Assembly: GCF_022568815.1 (NCBI RefSeq)
Contig: NZ_JAKZHX010000014.1
Location: 1-64,000, forward strand
From: Undibacterium paludis
GTDB taxonomy: Bacteria; Pseudomonadota; Gammaproteobacteria; Burkholderiales; Burkholderiaceae_D
Length of the DNA stretch: 64,000 nt
Direction of reading: 5' to 3'
Positions 18,003-27,344 of this stretch are shown in pieces; position 1 is the first letter of the stretch; each line of letters opens with the position of its first letter. The translations under genes were made by a program, and so were the position numbers. The notes beneath the pieces were generated by a model. That model saw only the letters and a list, made by a program, of their open reading frames with translations, made no database searches and was not told the origin of the DNA.

Positions 18003-18818
18003 ATGACACAAAAGAAGGACAAGCGATTGCTGGTTGCATTGACGACTGGCATTTTGCTGGCGGCGGCTGGCGCGTTCAGCCCTGTCACCGTACAGGCGGC
18101 TGCATTGACCGTTGCTGCCATTCCCACCTATGGTTACGAAATTGTGCGCAGTTATCCGCATGATCCGAATGCTTTTACCCAGGGTCTGTTTTTCAAGGAC
18201 GGTTTTCTCTACGAAAGCACGGGTTTGCAGGGGCGATCATCGGTACGCAAGGTGAGACTGGAAACCGGTGAGGTATTGCAAAAAGCCGATTTGCCCAGGC
18301 AGATTTTTGGTGAAGGTATTACCTGGTGGGACAAGCGCATCGTCGGCATTACCTGGACCAGCCAGGCTGGTTATGTGCTTGATCTTGACAGCTTTGCCTT
18401 TCAAAAAGAATTTGCCTATAAGGGTGAAGGCTGGGGCCTGACGCGTAATGACAAAGAAATCATCATGAGTGACGGCACGGCGGAACTGCGCTTCCTTGAC
18501 CCTGACAGCTTGCGTGAAAACCGCCGCATCAAGGTCACGGCTGCCGGCAAGCTGGTCGAGCAATTAAATGAACTGGAATGGGTGAAGGGCGAAATATTTG
18601 CCAACATCTGGCAGACCGACAGGATTGCCAGGATTGATCCCAAAACCGGCAAGGTCGTCGGCTGGATCGATTTGCAAGGCCTGTTGTCCATGGGCGACCG
18701 TCTCATGAATCATCCCGATGTCCTCAATGGCATTGCTTATGATGCTGCCAGTGACCGTCTTTTCGTGACGGGCAAGTTGTGGCCCAAGATGTTTGAAATC
18801 CGTCTGGTCAAACACTGA
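18003..18818 (+). CDS. Glutaminyl-peptide cyclotransferase (glutamine cyclotransferase)
   Basis: The 271-residue precursor has a signal peptide (about 1-31, ending TVQA-AAL). A five-bladed propeller of the plant/bacterial glutamine cyclotransferase type follows. Diagnostic segments are SYPHDPNAFTQGLFF, GEGITWW, EGWGLTRN, ELEWVKGEIFANIWQTDRIARI and NGIAYD. The enzyme converts N-terminal Gln of exported peptides to pyroglutamate. ATG 18003 was chosen over a TTG eight codons upstream. The following small secreted gene begins 20 bases later and is likely co-transcribed. Confidence 0.9.
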   Translation: MTQKKDKRLLVALTTGILLAAAGAFSPVTVQAAALTVAAIPTYGYEIVRSYPHDPNAFTQGLFFKDGFLYESTGLQGRSSVRKVRLETGEVLQKADLPRQIFGEGITWWDKRIVGITWTSQAGYVLDLDSFAFQKEFAYKGEGWGLTRNDKEIIMSDGTAELRFLDPDSLRENRRIKVTAAGKLVEQLNELEWVKGEIFANIWQTDRIARIDPKTGKVVGWIDLQGLLSMGDRLMNHPDVLNGIAYDAASDRLFVTGKLWPKMFEIRLVKH

Positions 18819-18838
18819 TACATTTCTCTTTAATTTTC

Positions 18839-19357
18839 ATGCAAAAAATTGCTGTTCGTGTACTGATCGCGGGCCTGAGCCTGTTGAGTTTTCCATCTTA
18901 TGGCGAGCTTACTGACAAGGGGCTGGAGCCGCGCTTGCGCAAGGCTTTGCAAATCAGAAAAAACGGGCAAGAACGGCAGGCCAGGTCACGCCCCGTGATA
19001 CTGGCTTACAAGCAGGCCGGTATTCTGGGCAAAGTGCCGCAGCAGCGCGCTGACTATATCGACTTCTACCTCCTGCGCAAGCCTGCCAGCTTCATGGGGC
19101 ACAGGCTGGTTTTGCTGGAAGAAGAGTACATGGACAGCTATGTAGGCTGCTGTGTCAGTCCTGGCATGGGCCTGGCGGTGCAGGTTCATGGCGACACCAG
19201 CACCGTGCAGGAATTTGCGCAAAAAAACGCCTGTACTTTTACTGCCCATGCCGATCTGGCGGAACGGCTCAAGACTTATGGTATCAGCCACTGGCTTCCC
19301 AAAGCTGACTATGCGACGCTCAGTTGCCGCGAGCGTGATCTGGCCGTAACCGAGTGA
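18839..19357 (+). CDS. Uncharacterised secreted protein
   Basis: The 172-residue precursor has a signal peptide (about 1-22, ending SYG-EL). I do not recognise the mature part. Notable features are a Cys-Cys pair (VGCCVSPGMG, about residue 104) and two further Cys that could form disulfides, as well as a conserved-looking DFYLLRKPASFMGHRLVLLEEEYMD-type segment. It directly follows the glutamine cyclotransferase gene. There is no strong ribosome-binding site before the ATG; translation may depend on coupling with the upstream gene. Confidence 0.65.
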   Translation: MQKIAVRVLIAGLSLLSFPSYGELTDKGLEPRLRKALQIRKNGQERQARSRPVILAYKQAGILGKVPQQRADYIDFYLLRKPASFMGHRLVLLEEEYMDSYVGCCVSPGMGLAVQVHGDTSTVQEFAQKNACTFTAHADLAERLKTYGISHWLPKADYATLSCRERDLAVTE

Positions 19358-19403
19358 CAGTTACTGGGCGATCACAAGCAAGTCATGGCAGACGAAAGAT
19401 GAC

Positions 19404-19430
19404 AATGCGCAGAGGTTTGCAGTGCGCATT
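19404..19430. terminator. Hairpin after the cyclotransferase group
   Basis: A perfect 8-bp inverted repeat AATGCGCA / TGCGCATT with an 11-base loop lies 47 bases after the stop. There is no T tract, so its role as a terminator is uncertain. Confidence 0.35.
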
Positions 19431-19527
19431 GATTGATGCTTGTGCAAGTTTGCTTTTTTGTATATAAAGTAAGCCTCTGGATTCACTGTTCCCAGTCCGC
19501 AAGCAGTTTGCCAACGAGGAGTAAGTC

Positions 19528-19959
19528 ATGTCCCTGCCGCCGAATATTTCATCGGACATTTATCCCAGCCTGACCTATGACGATGCTCCTGCTGCCATCG
19601 ACTGGCTGACACGGGCGTTTGGATTTACCAAACGCTTTGTAGTCCCTGGCCCCGATAATCGGGTAGAGCATTCCGAGCTGAGCATGGGTAATGGCGTGGT
19701 CATGATCAGTTCGCCCAAGCATGATGAGCGCCGCTTCAGTCCCAGGGCATTAAATGGCTATTCCCAGGCTCTCAGCGTTTACGTCGCTGATCCGGACGCA
19801 CATTATGAGGTGGCAATGGCTGCCGGCGCCACCTTGCTGCGTCCCCTGCAAACCGAAGACTATGGTGCCCGGGGCTATATGGTGACCGACCCTGAGGGAC
19901 ATATCTGGTATTTTGGAAATTATCGGCCAGGTGCATACTGGCCGGAGCAGTCGAATTGA
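19528..19959 (+). CDS. VOC-superfamily (glyoxalase-fold) protein
   Basis: The 143-residue protein has paired beta-alpha-beta-beta-beta modules of the vicinal oxygen chelate fold, PhnB-like. Typical segments are IYPSLTYDDAPAAIDWLTRAFGF, HSELSMGNGVVMI, SVYVADPDAHYEVAMAAGA and the terminal YMVTDPEGHIWYFGNY, which carries a conserved metal-ligand Glu/His. Substrate is unknown; members include bleomycin-resistance and isomerase proteins. A GAGGAG box lies 7 bases before the ATG. A formaldehyde-activating-type gene follows 65 bases later. Confidence 0.88.
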   Translation: MSLPPNISSDIYPSLTYDDAPAAIDWLTRAFGFTKRFVVPGPDNRVEHSELSMGNGVVMISSPKHDERRFSPRALNGYSQALSVYVADPDAHYEVAMAAGATLLRPLQTEDYGARGYMVTDPEGHIWYFGNYRPGAYWPEQSN

Positions 19960-20024
19960 ACTCATGGGCCATTCGCCAGCCCATGAAAAGCAGGCTCAGA
20001 GACAAAAAACACAGGAGATAAAAC

Positions 20025-20372
20025 ATGAAACATCGGGGTAGCTGCCATTGTGGCAAGATTGCTTTTGAAGTTGAAGGTGAGATAGAGAGCGGACTCGCCT
20101 GCAATTGTTCCATCTGTCAGCGCAAAGGTTCATTGTTGTGGTTTGTGCCGCGTGCGCATTTGCAACTGCTGACGCCTGAAGCGGCAGCCAGCACCTATAT
20201 CTTCAATAAACACGTGATCAAGCATAAGTTCTGCCCAAATTGCGGCATGCATCCCTACGCTGAAGGTGTGGACCCAAAAGGGAATCCTGTCGCAGCCATC
20301 AATATCCGTTGCCTGGAAGACATAGACCTGGAGGCGATACCCGTGCATCACTATGACGGGCGTGCACTGTGA
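20025..20372 (+). CDS. GFA-family (CENP-V-like) zinc protein
   Basis: The 115-residue protein matches the glutathione-dependent formaldehyde-activating family. Cysteine motifs are GSCHCGKIAF (CxC), CNCSICQRKG (CxCxxC) and KFCPNCGMHPY (CxxC), which bind two zinc ions. Some members catalyse the condensation of formaldehyde with glutathione, but most are uncharacterised. AGGAG precedes the ATG. Its stop overlaps the GTG start of the next gene by 3 bases, implying translational coupling. Confidence 0.9.
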   Translation: MKHRGSCHCGKIAFEVEGEIESGLACNCSICQRKGSLLWFVPRAHLQLLTPEAAASTYIFNKHVIKHKFCPNCGMHPYAEGVDPKGNPVAAINIRCLEDIDLEAIPVHHYDGRAL

Positions 20373-20851
20373 GGCGGGCGCTCTTCAAAGGCATCTGCCA
20401 GTTTGTGGCAGTTGTCAGCCTGGTTGTCAGCTTGTTTCCGGTGCAGGCCGCAGAGATCGCAAGCAATGCAAAGCAGGCAGCAATCATTGCAGAACTGACG
20501 CGCCAGGCTGATGCCTGGGACAAGGCCATCATCCGCAAGGACAGGGCTGCCATAGAAGCCAATATGGCCGAGGATTTTCGCCAGATCGATGGTGAAGGCG
20601 ATGTGGAAACCAAGGCCAGCTTTGTCAATGGACTGGTATCTGCCAAGCTGGAAATCGATCCCTATACGGTGGAAGAATTTGACGTGCGCCTGTACGGTAA
20701 TGTTGCCTTGCTCAGCGGCCGTACCAGGATGACAGGCCGCTATGATGGCAAACCTTTCAAATCGCATTACCGCTATATAGACATTTATGCCCAGCGTGAT
20801 GGCAAATGGCAGATTGTCAGTGTGCAGATCAGTAAAATTCCGCAGCAATAA
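20369..20851 (+). CDS. Secreted NTF2-like (DUF4440/SnoaL-type) protein
   Basis: The 160-residue precursor has a signal peptide (about 1-29, ending VQA-AEI). A cone-shaped NTF2-like domain follows: ADAWDKAIIRKDRAAIEANMAEDF, then a beta sheet ending YIDIYAQRDGKWQIVSVQIS. Function is unknown. The GTG start overlaps the stop of the GFA gene, and no ATG fits better. A 17-bp hairpin follows the stop. Confidence 0.78.
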   Translation: MRRALFKGICQFVAVVSLVVSLFPVQAAEIASNAKQAAIIAELTRQADAWDKAIIRKDRAAIEANMAEDFRQIDGEGDVETKASFVNGLVSAKLEIDPYTVEEFDVRLYGNVALLSGRTRMTGRYDGKPFKSHYRYIDIYAQRDGKWQIVSVQISKIPQQ

Positions 20852-20858
20852 GCAAGTT

Positions 20859-20896
20859 GACAGAAGCAGTCCGGCAAAAGCCGGATTGCTTCTGTC
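20859..20896. terminator. Strong hairpin between convergent genes
   Basis: A 17-bp inverted repeat with one wobble (GACAGAAGCAGTCCGGC with GCCGGATTGCTTCTGTC) closes a 4-base AAAA loop. It lies between the NTF2-like gene (plus) and the MBL gene (minus). Probably a bidirectional terminator, although T tracts are absent. Confidence 0.6.
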
Positions 20897-20901
20897 AAGT
20901 G

Positions 20902-21975
20902 TTATCTGGTGGTAAAGCGCATCACGCCATCTGTTCCCATATTCCTGCTCAGCTTGCCGTCATACCAGAGCTTGTGCAGATGGGCCAGGGCTTCACCGAT
21001 GGCAAAAGTCAGCTGGTGGGAGTCGAGCGGGCGGCGGAACATGATGGGTACGATATCCATTGCCGATTGCGGCGTGGTGCAGGCTGTCTGGACTTCGGCA
21101 AGGCGTTCTGCATGATGGTCCTGCAGTTGCTGCACACGGGTATGCAGGCCCTTGAAGGGTTTGCCGTGTGACGGCAGGATCAGCACATCTTCTGGCAGCG
21201 GCAGATACTTGAGCAGGGAATCCAGATATTGCTGCACGGGATTGGCTTCCGGCTCTATCGCAAACACCGAGACATTGGTGGATATGCGCGGCAACAGCAT
21301 GTCGCCAGAGATCAGCAGGTTCAACCCGGCGCAGTACAGCGACGCATGTTCGGGCGAATGACCAAAACCGGTGATGACTTGCCACTGTTTCTGGCCAATG
21401 ACGAGGTCCCGCCCTTCCTGCAGGCGTCGATAGGCTGTCGGTACCGTGGGCACCAGCCTGGTGTAATGGGACTTTCTTTCCTGTATCTGTTCCTGCATGA
21501 CGGTGTCGACCAGCCCATGCCTGCGAAAATGCGGGAACATGGCCGTGCCGTCGGCTCCGGGCAGGCTGGCTGACATCATGCGGGCAAATGCATATTCGCC
21601 AGCCGTCATCCAGAGCTGTACATTCCAGCGGCTGCACAGCCAGTCGGCCAGGCCTATGTGATCGGGGTGGCAATGCGTTGCGATCACCCGCACGATGGGC
21701 AGACCGCGCATGTGACTGTGCAGGTCGCCAAACAGGATTTCCCAGGCATCGCGGGTTGCATCGCTGGCAATGCCGCAATCAACCACGGTCCAGCCATGTA
21801 CGTGACCGCGTTCAGTTTCTATCTCGTCTTCCAGCAGCCACAGATTGATGTGATTGAGCGCAAATGGCAAGCCCATGCGTATCCATAAGACGCCAGGTGC
21901 AATTTCCATGGTCTTGCCGGTGTCTGGCAGGGTATCGCCAAAAGGGTAGTGCAGTTGTTGTTCTAGCAGGTTCAT
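20902..21975 (-). CDS. MBL-fold metallo-hydrolase
   Basis: The 357-residue protein has the metallo-beta-lactamase fold. The HCHPDH metal motif is at residues 101-106. Further ligands are in GFGHSPEHASLY (His) and SGDMLL (Asp), with the terminal His in LPSHGKPF. A C-terminal helical extension of about 90 residues ends in a winged-helix-like GEALAHLHKLWYDGKL segment, as in the LACTB2 and glyoxalase II-like thioesterase group. It is divergent from liuR and separated by about 200 bases. A role in acyl-CoA or lactone hydrolysis within the catabolic region is possible. Confidence 0.85.
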   Translation of the reverse strand: MNLLEQQLHYPFGDTLPDTGKTMEIAPGVLWIRMGLPFALNHINLWLLEDEIETERGHVHGWTVVDCGIASDATRDAWEILFGDLHSHMRGLPIVRVIATHCHPDHIGLADWLCSRWNVQLWMTAGEYAFARMMSASLPGADGTAMFPHFRRHGLVDTVMQEQIQERKSHYTRLVPTVPTAYRRLQEGRDLVIGQKQWQVITGFGHSPEHASLYCAGLNLLISGDMLLPRISTNVSVFAIEPEANPVQQYLDSLLKYLPLPEDVLILPSHGKPFKGLHTRVQQLQDHHAERLAEVQTACTTPQSAMDIVPIMFRRPLDSHQLTFAIGEALAHLHKLWYDGKLSRNMGTDGVMRFTTR

Positions 21976-22094
21976 GGCTGGTCTCGGTTTTCTTATTGTG
22001 AGGACTGGCTTCGATGCAGATGGACTGCACCAGAATTTACATTATGGGCGACGCCAGGACGTCTGGAATAGCCTACAATGCGATTTAAAACTAT

Positions 22095-22111
22095 TTGACG
22101 TTAACGTTAAC
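22095..22111. promoter_or_regulatory. LiuR-like operator upstream of liuR
   Basis: TTGACGTTAACGTTAAC resembles the strong site at 22708-22733 (TTGACGTTTACG core). It contains the perfect 12-bp palindrome GTTAACGTTAAC (22100-22111). It lies 72 bases before the liuR ATG and suggests autoregulation; it could also affect the divergent MBL gene. Confidence 0.6.
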
Positions 22112-22182
22112 TGCGCTTAGTTAAAATTTGCAGCGAATTGTAATCAGAAATCCATTCCTGTGTTTTTCAACAGACTTCAGCC

Positions 22183-22578
22183 ATGGCAACCTACACTATT
22201 ACCGAACTAGCCAAAGAATTTGATATCACCCCCAGGGCGATACGATTCTACGAAGACCAGGGCCTGCTCAGCCCCAGCCGTGAAGGGCCGGGCGGACGCA
22301 ACCGTGTCTATACCGCACGCGAACGTACCCATCTCAAGCTGACCCTGCGCGGCAAGCGCCTGGGACTCAGCCTGTCAGACATCAAGAGCCTGGTCGACAT
22401 GTACCGCTCCCCCAAGGACACCGAGGCACAGTTGCAAAGTTTCCTGGTCGTCCTGGCAAGGCACAGGGCTGCGCTGGAACAGCAGCGCGAAGACATAGAA
22501 GTCATGCTTGCCGAGATCAGTGCGCATGAAGAAAAGAGCCATGCCTTGTTGCAGCAGGCCAGTTCCCGGTCAGATTAG
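22183..22578 (+). CDS. liuR: MerR-family regulator LiuR
   Basis: The 131-residue protein has the MerR winged-helix domain (YTITELAKEFDITPRAIRFYEDQGLLSPSR), a second wing around GRNRVYTARERTHLKL, and a dimerisation coiled coil. It lacks the C-terminal cysteines of metal sensors. This form is typical of LiuR, which controls leucine/isovalerate catabolism in proteobacteria. The position just before the thioesterase and liuA, and two similar palindromes at 22095 and 22708, support that role. The inducing ligand (probably a branched-chain acyl-CoA) is inferred. Confidence 0.88.
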   Translation: MATYTITELAKEFDITPRAIRFYEDQGLLSPSREGPGGRNRVYTARERTHLKLTLRGKRLGLSLSDIKSLVDMYRSPKDTEAQLQSFLVVLARHRAALEQQREDIEVMLAEISAHEEKSHALLQQASSRSD

Positions 22579-22707
22579 GTTTTTCATTTGGCGACATGAT
22601 TTTGATTTGTGCAGACCGGGTGGAGAGAGGTTTGTCTGGGATGGAATTGCTTTTTTGTAATGTGATCGTGCAGTTGCATGTAATGGACGAAATGCAGCAA
22701 AATAATG

Positions 22708-22733
22708 AATTGACGTTTACGTAAACGTCAATT
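22708..22733. promoter_or_regulatory. Perfect 26-bp LiuR operator
   Basis: The half-site AATTGACGTTTAC (22708-22720) is followed directly by its exact reverse complement (22721-22733). This is the GACGT-type palindrome known for LiuR. It overlaps the -35 region of a promoter whose -10 is TATCAT (22739-22744), the usual arrangement for a MerR-family site. It would control the thioesterase and liuA transcript. Confidence 0.85.
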
Positions 22734-22744
22734 AGACGTATCAT
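22716..22744 (+). promoter_or_regulatory. Promoter of the liu catabolic region
   Basis: The -10 box TATCAT (22739-22744, 5 of 6) lies 17 bases after TTTACG (22716-22721, 4 of 6) inside the operator. A longer-spaced pair with TTGACG (22710-22715) is also possible. The predicted start is about 34 bases before the thioesterase ATG. Confidence 0.5.
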
Positions 22745-22784
22745 TTTTGTCGGACGTGGTTTTAATCGGCAAACCGGAGTCACT

Positions 22785-23237
22785 ATGAGTCATCAGGCAA
22801 CATTGGATCACAAGCTGGCCTTGAGCCTGCTGGAAAGCTTTAATGCCCAGGGCACGCTGATGGCCTGGGATGCCCGCCTGACCAGCATTACCCCCGGCGC
22901 CTGTGAAATCAGCCTGCCTTACAGTGCTTCGGTCAGCCAGCAACATGGCTATTTCCACGGCGGTGTCATTGGCGCCATTGCCGACTCTGCCGGTGGCTAT
23001 GCCGCTAATACCTTGTTGATGCCGGTAAGTGAGTGCTTAACTGCGGAGTACAAGATCAATATAGTTGCTCCCGGTGCAGGCGACACCCTGATTGCTCGTG
23101 GCAAGGTCCTGAAGGCTGGCAAAAACCTGGTGGTCTCCAGTGCAGAAGTATTTGTGGTGGACAAGGGGCAGGAAAAACTGTGTGCCATCATGCAACAGAC
23201 TTTGTTTGTGATACCCAAGGCAGAATCCAGGATATAG
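22785..23237 (+). CDS. PaaI-type hotdog-fold thioesterase
   Basis: The 150-residue protein has the PaaI/YdiI hotdog signature HGGVIGAIADSAGGYAANTL, in which the helix carries the catalytic acid, followed by TAEYKINIVAPGAGDTLIARG. It hydrolyses acyl-CoA thioesters. As first gene behind the LiuR operator and 96 bases before liuA, it probably relieves trapped CoA by cleaving dead-end acyl-CoAs during leucine breakdown; this role is inference. Confidence 0.88.
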   Translation: MSHQATLDHKLALSLLESFNAQGTLMAWDARLTSITPGACEISLPYSASVSQQHGYFHGGVIGAIADSAGGYAANTLLMPVSECLTAEYKINIVAPGAGDTLIARGKVLKAGKNLVVSSAEVFVVDKGQEKLCAIMQQTLFVIPKAESRI

Positions 23238-23333
23238 GATATAAGGCAGTACCAAGGCTGGCATGCTTGATTGCAGATCAGTATCAGTCAGCAGAAACCA
23301 GCAATTTCAATTTTATAAAAGTGTGAGGACGAC

Positions 23334-24518
23334 ATGCTCCATTTACCAGGCTTGACTTTTGACCATGGCGAAGATATCGCCGCCTTGCGCGAAGCCGTGC
23401 AGCAATTTGCCCAGGCAGAAATCGCCCCGCGCGCCGCCGAGATCGACCGCAGTGACCAGTTCCCCATGGATTTGTGGCGCAAGATGGGCGATCTCGGCAT
23501 CCTCGGTGTGACCGTCAGTGAAGAATACGGTGGTGCCAACATGGGTTACCTTGCCCATATCATTGCCATGGAAGAAATTTCCCGCGCTTCCGCCTCTGTC
23601 GGCCTGTCGTATGGCGCCCACTCCAACCTGTGCGTGAACCAGATCAAGCGCAATGGTACGGAAGAGCAAAAAGCCAAATACCTGCCCAAGCTGATCTCTG
23701 GCGAACATGTAGGTGCACTCGCCATGTCCGAGCCAAATGCCGGTTCCGACGTCGTCAGTATGAAATTGCGTGCTGACTGGAAGGGTGATCGCTGGGTCTT
23801 GAACGGCACCAAGATGTGGATTACCAATGGCCCGGACGCCGACACCCTGGTCGTGTATGCCAAGAATGACCTGGAAGCTGGCCCGCGCGGCATGACAGCC
23901 TTCCTCATCGAAAAAGGTTTCAAAGGCTTCAGCATTGCGCAAAAGCTCGACAAGCTCGGCATGCGTGGCTCCCACACTGGTGAGCTGGTGTTTGAGGATT
24001 GCGAAGTCCCGGCAGAAAACGTGCTCGGCGGTCTGGGCAAGGGCGTCAATGTATTGATGTCCGGTCTGGATTTTGAACGCACTGTCCTGTCCGGTGGTCC
24101 TTTGGGCATCATGCAAGCCTGTATGGACGTGGTCGTCCCTTATGTACATGACCGCAAGCAATTCGGCCAGCCTATCGGCGAATTCCAGCTCATGCAGGGC
24201 AAACTGGCGGACATGTATTCCACCATGATGGCCTGCAAGGCCTATGTGTATGCAGTTGGCCAGGCCTGTGACCGTGCCACCACGCCAGAAGCAGTGCGTG
24301 CCCTGCGCAAGGATGCGGCCGGTGCGATTCTCTACTCGGCAGAAAAAGCCACCTGGATGGCTGGTGAAGCAATTCAAACCCTCGGTGGTAATGGCTACAT
24401 CAATGAATACCCGGTAGGCCGCCTGTGGCGCGATGCCAAACTGTATGAAATCGGTGCCGGCACCAGCGAGATACGACGCATGCTGATAGGTCGTGAATTG
24501 TTTGCCGAAACCAAGTAA
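23334..24518 (+). CDS. liuA: Isovaleryl-CoA dehydrogenase
   Basis: This FAD enzyme converts isovaleryl-CoA to 3-methylcrotonyl-CoA, the first committed step of leucine degradation. The 394-residue length is typical. The catalytic base is Glu248 in [22 protein letters not shown], the helix-G position that distinguishes isovaleryl-CoA dehydrogenase from other acyl-CoA dehydrogenases. The usual C-terminal position reads [12 protein letters not shown], with Gly/Ala instead of Glu, consistent with this. The FAD signature WITNG is present. It is the key evidence that the region is a liu locus. Confidence 0.94.
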   Translation: MLHLPGLTFDHGEDIAALREAVQQFAQAEIAPRAAEIDRSDQFPMDLWRKMGDLGILGVTVSEEYGGANMGYLAHIIAMEEISRASASVGLSYGAHSNLCVNQIKRNGTEEQKAKYLPKLISGEHVGALAMSEPNAGSDVVSMKLRADWKGDRWVLNGTKMWITNGPDADTLVVYAKNDLEAGPRGMTAFLIEKGFKGFSIAQKLDKLGMRGSHTGELVFEDCEVPAENVLGGLGKGVNVLMSGLDFERTVLSGGPLGIMQACMDVVVPYVHDRKQFGQPIGEFQLMQGKLADMYSTMMACKAYVYAVGQACDRATTPEAVRALRKDAAGAILYSAEKATWMAGEAIQTLGGNGYINEYPVGRLWRDAKLYEIGAGTSEIRRMLIGRELFAETK

Positions 24519-24548
24519 CAGGGATTGTTGTAAACTGAGTCTATTTAT

Positions 24549-25478
24549 ATGACACATTTGCATATCACTACACCGCTGCTGGAACACCGCGCTCTTTCAG
24601 CCAGCCTGGACAAACAGGTCTGGCTGAAGATGGAAAACAACCAGCCTTCCGGTTCCTTCAAATTGCGCGGCATAGGCCTGATGTGCCAGCGTGCCGCTGA
24701 GCAGGGGGCAAAACATTTTGTCTGCCCTTCCGGCGGCAATGCCGGTTTTGCTGCCGCTGTTGCAGGCGTGGCCCTGGGCTTGCAAACCACCATTGTCGTG
24801 CCGGAAACCACGCATGAAAGTGTGCGTGCGGCAATACGCGCAATCGGTGCGACAGTCATTGTTGCGGGTAGCGTCTGGGACGAAGCCAACCTGGAGGCAT
24901 TGCGCCTGTGCGAGCAGCCGGGTGCCGTGTATATTCCACCGTTTGATCATGCCGACATCTGGGATGGCAACGCCACAACCATAGATGAAGTGGCGGGCAA
25001 GCTCGACTTTGATGTGGTCATCTGCTCAGTCGGCGGCGGTGGCTTGCTCAGTGGCATCGCCCTCGGTCTGGAACGCAATGGCCTCGGCCATATCCCCATC
25101 ATTGCTTCAGAGACAGAAGGTGCAGCTTCCCTGCATGCAGCCGTGCAGGCTGGTGAACTGGTGACCTTGCCAGCGATCACGTCGATTGCGAGTACGCTGG
25201 GTGCGAGACGTGTTGCACAGCAGGCATTTGACTGGACGCGCAAACGCACGATTCACACGGTGACTGTCAGCGATGCCCAGGCCGTGCAGGCCTGCCTGGC
25301 TTTTGCCGACGATATGCGCACTCTGGTGGAACCGGCCTGCGGCGCAGCCCTGGCAGTGGCTTACCAGAACCTGCCGGTACTGGCGCAGTATAAAAAACCG
25401 TTGATTGTTGTTTGTGGCGGTATAGCCGTGGACTTGGCTAAACTACAGGCTTGGAAAAACCAGTTTCAGTTGACCTGA
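24549..25478 (+). CDS. PLP-dependent serine/threonine dehydratase-like enzyme
   Basis: The 309-residue protein is a fold-type II PLP enzyme. The Schiff-base Lys is in SGSFKLRG (about residue 37), the phosphate-binding loop is CSVGGGGLLSG, and the Asn ring contact lies in PSGGNAGFAAA. The pattern (QPSGSFKLRG, then PSGGNAGFA) and short length without an ACT domain match the L-serine dehydratase/threonine deaminase group typified by mammalian SDS. It yields pyruvate or 2-oxobutyrate and ammonia. It lies 30 bases after liuA and 9 bases before aceK, so it is likely in the same transcript. Substrate choice cannot be told from sequence. Confidence 0.85.
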   Translation: MTHLHITTPLLEHRALSASLDKQVWLKMENNQPSGSFKLRGIGLMCQRAAEQGAKHFVCPSGGNAGFAAAVAGVALGLQTTIVVPETTHESVRAAIRAIGATVIVAGSVWDEANLEALRLCEQPGAVYIPPFDHADIWDGNATTIDEVAGKLDFDVVICSVGGGGLLSGIALGLERNGLGHIPIIASETEGAASLHAAVQAGELVTLPAITSIASTLGARRVAQQAFDWTRKRTIHTVTVSDAQAVQACLAFADDMRTLVEPACGAALAVAYQNLPVLAQYKKPLIVVCGGIAVDLAKLQAWKNQFQLT

Positions 25479-25487
25479 GCGACCACC

Positions 25488-27269
25488 ATGCCCCACACCT
25501 ATTTCCCCAAATTGCTGTCTTCGCAAATCGCCTTTGATATCGCCAGAACGATACTTGACGGTTTTGACAGGCACTACCATTTGTTTCGAGCCAGTAGTCA
25601 GAGAGCAAAACAGCAATTTGAAACGGGTGACTGGAAAGCCGCACAAATCGCCGCGCGTGAGCGCATAGGTTATTACGACACCCGCGTGCGCGAATGCGTG
25701 CAGGCACTCGAAGATGAATATGCAGAAGAAGACTTGAGCGATGAAGTCTGGCGCGAAGTCAAACTGCATTACATGGGCATGCTGATCGATCATCTGCGCC
25801 CAGAGCTGGCAGAGACCTTTTTCAATACGGTCTGTACCAAGCTCCTGCACAGGAATTATTACCACAATGATTTCATCTTCGTTCGCCCGGCCACTTCGAC
25901 CGAGTATCTGGAAAGTGAAGACACGCCACCGAGTTACCGCGTGTATTATCCGGCGACAGATGGCCTGAATTTCACGATCAAGCGCATCGTCACGAACTTC
26001 CAGCTGAACGCAAAATTTGAAGATCTTGATCGCGACGTTGCTCTGGTGGAGGCGCGCCTGCACGAGAATTTTGGCCCCGCCAAGCTGGAGCCAAATCATC
26101 AGATTCAGGTATTGGCCAGTCTGTTCTATCGTAACAAGTCCGCCTACATCATAGGCAAGGGTATCAATGGCAATAAGGAATACCCGTTTGTCATTCCCAT
26201 CATGCACAAGCGCAAGGGTGAACTGGTGCTCGATACGGTGATCTTTGACACCATGCTGATTACGGTGCTGTTCTCTTTCACCCGCGCCTACTTCATGGTC
26301 GATATGGAGGTGCCATCGGCCTATGTGCAATTCATACGCAGCATCCTGCCCAAGAAGCCACGCAGTGAAATCTACACCATGATAGGTTTGCAAAAACATG
26401 GCAAGAATTTGTTCTACCGTGATTTTTTGCATCACCTCAAATATTCATCCGACCGCATAGAAGCCGCACCAGGCATACGCGGCCTGGTGATGCTGGTGTT
26501 TGCGCTGCCGTCTTTCCCGTATGTGTTCAAGTTGATCAAGGACAGCTTCCCGCCACCCAAGGAAACCACCAAGGCCCTGATCAAGGAAAAATACCTGCTC
26601 GTGAAAAACCATGACCGTGTAGGCCGCATGGCAGACACGCTGGAGTATTCAGACGTAGCTTTTCCGCGCGCCCGTTTCTCAGAAGAATTGCTGGCCGAGA
26701 TCAGGCAATACGCACCGTCGTTATTGGAAGTCAATGATGACGAAGTCGTTATCAAGCACCTGTACATAGAACGCCGCATGACACCGCTGAACATCTGGCT
26801 GACCGAAGCTGAACAGCGCGGTGACATGGATGCCATGGAACATGGCCTCAAAGAATATGGCAGCGCCATCAAGGACCTGGTGGCGGCGAATATCTTCCCT
26901 GGTGACATGCTGTATAAAAACTTTGGTGTCACCCGTCATGGCCGTGTCGTCTTTTATGACTATGATGAAATCGAATACATCACCGACTGCAATTTCCGCA
27001 AGATACCTTTGCCACGCAATGAAGAAGACGAGATGTCTGCCGAACCCTGGTATCCGATTGCGAAAAATGATGTCTTCCCCGAACAGTTTGGTACTTTTTT
27101 GCTAGGCAATCAGAAAGTGAAACAGTATTTCATGAAGCACCATGCTGACCTGCTGACCGCCGATTACTGGCAGGCACGCAAAAAACGCATTGTCGATGGC
27201 AAGGTGGATGACGTGTTCCCGTACCCGCAGGAAATCCGTTTTTGCAATCAGAGCAGCATTACAAATTAG
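25488..27269 (+). CDS. aceK: Isocitrate dehydrogenase kinase/phosphatase AceK
   Basis: This bifunctional enzyme phosphorylates isocitrate dehydrogenase to divert isocitrate into the glyoxylate bypass, and reverses the modification. The 593-residue length is typical. The N-terminal regulatory domain (about 1-310) is followed by the kinase-like domain: the nucleotide-binding region around [24 protein letters not shown], and the catalytic/metal segment [19 protein letters not shown]. It is usually next to aceBA; here it sits in the liu region. That is logical, since leucine yields only acetyl-CoA and acetoacetate and needs the bypass for growth. Confidence 0.95.
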   Translation: MPHTYFPKLLSSQIAFDIARTILDGFDRHYHLFRASSQRAKQQFETGDWKAAQIAARERIGYYDTRVRECVQALEDEYAEEDLSDEVWREVKLHYMGMLIDHLRPELAETFFNTVCTKLLHRNYYHNDFIFVRPATSTEYLESEDTPPSYRVYYPATDGLNFTIKRIVTNFQLNAKFEDLDRDVALVEARLHENFGPAKLEPNHQIQVLASLFYRNKSAYIIGKGINGNKEYPFVIPIMHKRKGELVLDTVIFDTMLITVLFSFTRAYFMVDMEVPSAYVQFIRSILPKKPRSEIYTMIGLQKHGKNLFYRDFLHHLKYSSDRIEAAPGIRGLVMLVFALPSFPYVFKLIKDSFPPPKETTKALIKEKYLLVKNHDRVGRMADTLEYSDVAFPRARFSEELLAEIRQYAPSLLEVNDDEVVIKHLYIERRMTPLNIWLTEAEQRGDMDAMEHGLKEYGSAIKDLVAANIFPGDMLYKNFGVTRHGRVVFYDYDEIEYITDCNFRKIPLPRNEEDEMSAEPWYPIAKNDVFPEQFGTFLLGNQKVKQYFMKHHADLLTADYWQARKKRIVDGKVDDVFPYPQEIRFCNQSSITN

Positions 27270-27344
27270 TCACTGTGTGTTTGGCATTGCACGCAGAACC
27301 GCATTAGTCAGGCAGTCAATCTGCTTTTATTTTTGGAGAACAAG

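Noticed and set aside
23343..24587. A 414-codon open frame opposite liuA
   Set aside because: It is an antisense shadow of a strongly conserved gene, with no ribosome-binding site and a composition (His/Gly/Gln-rich) typical of such shadows.
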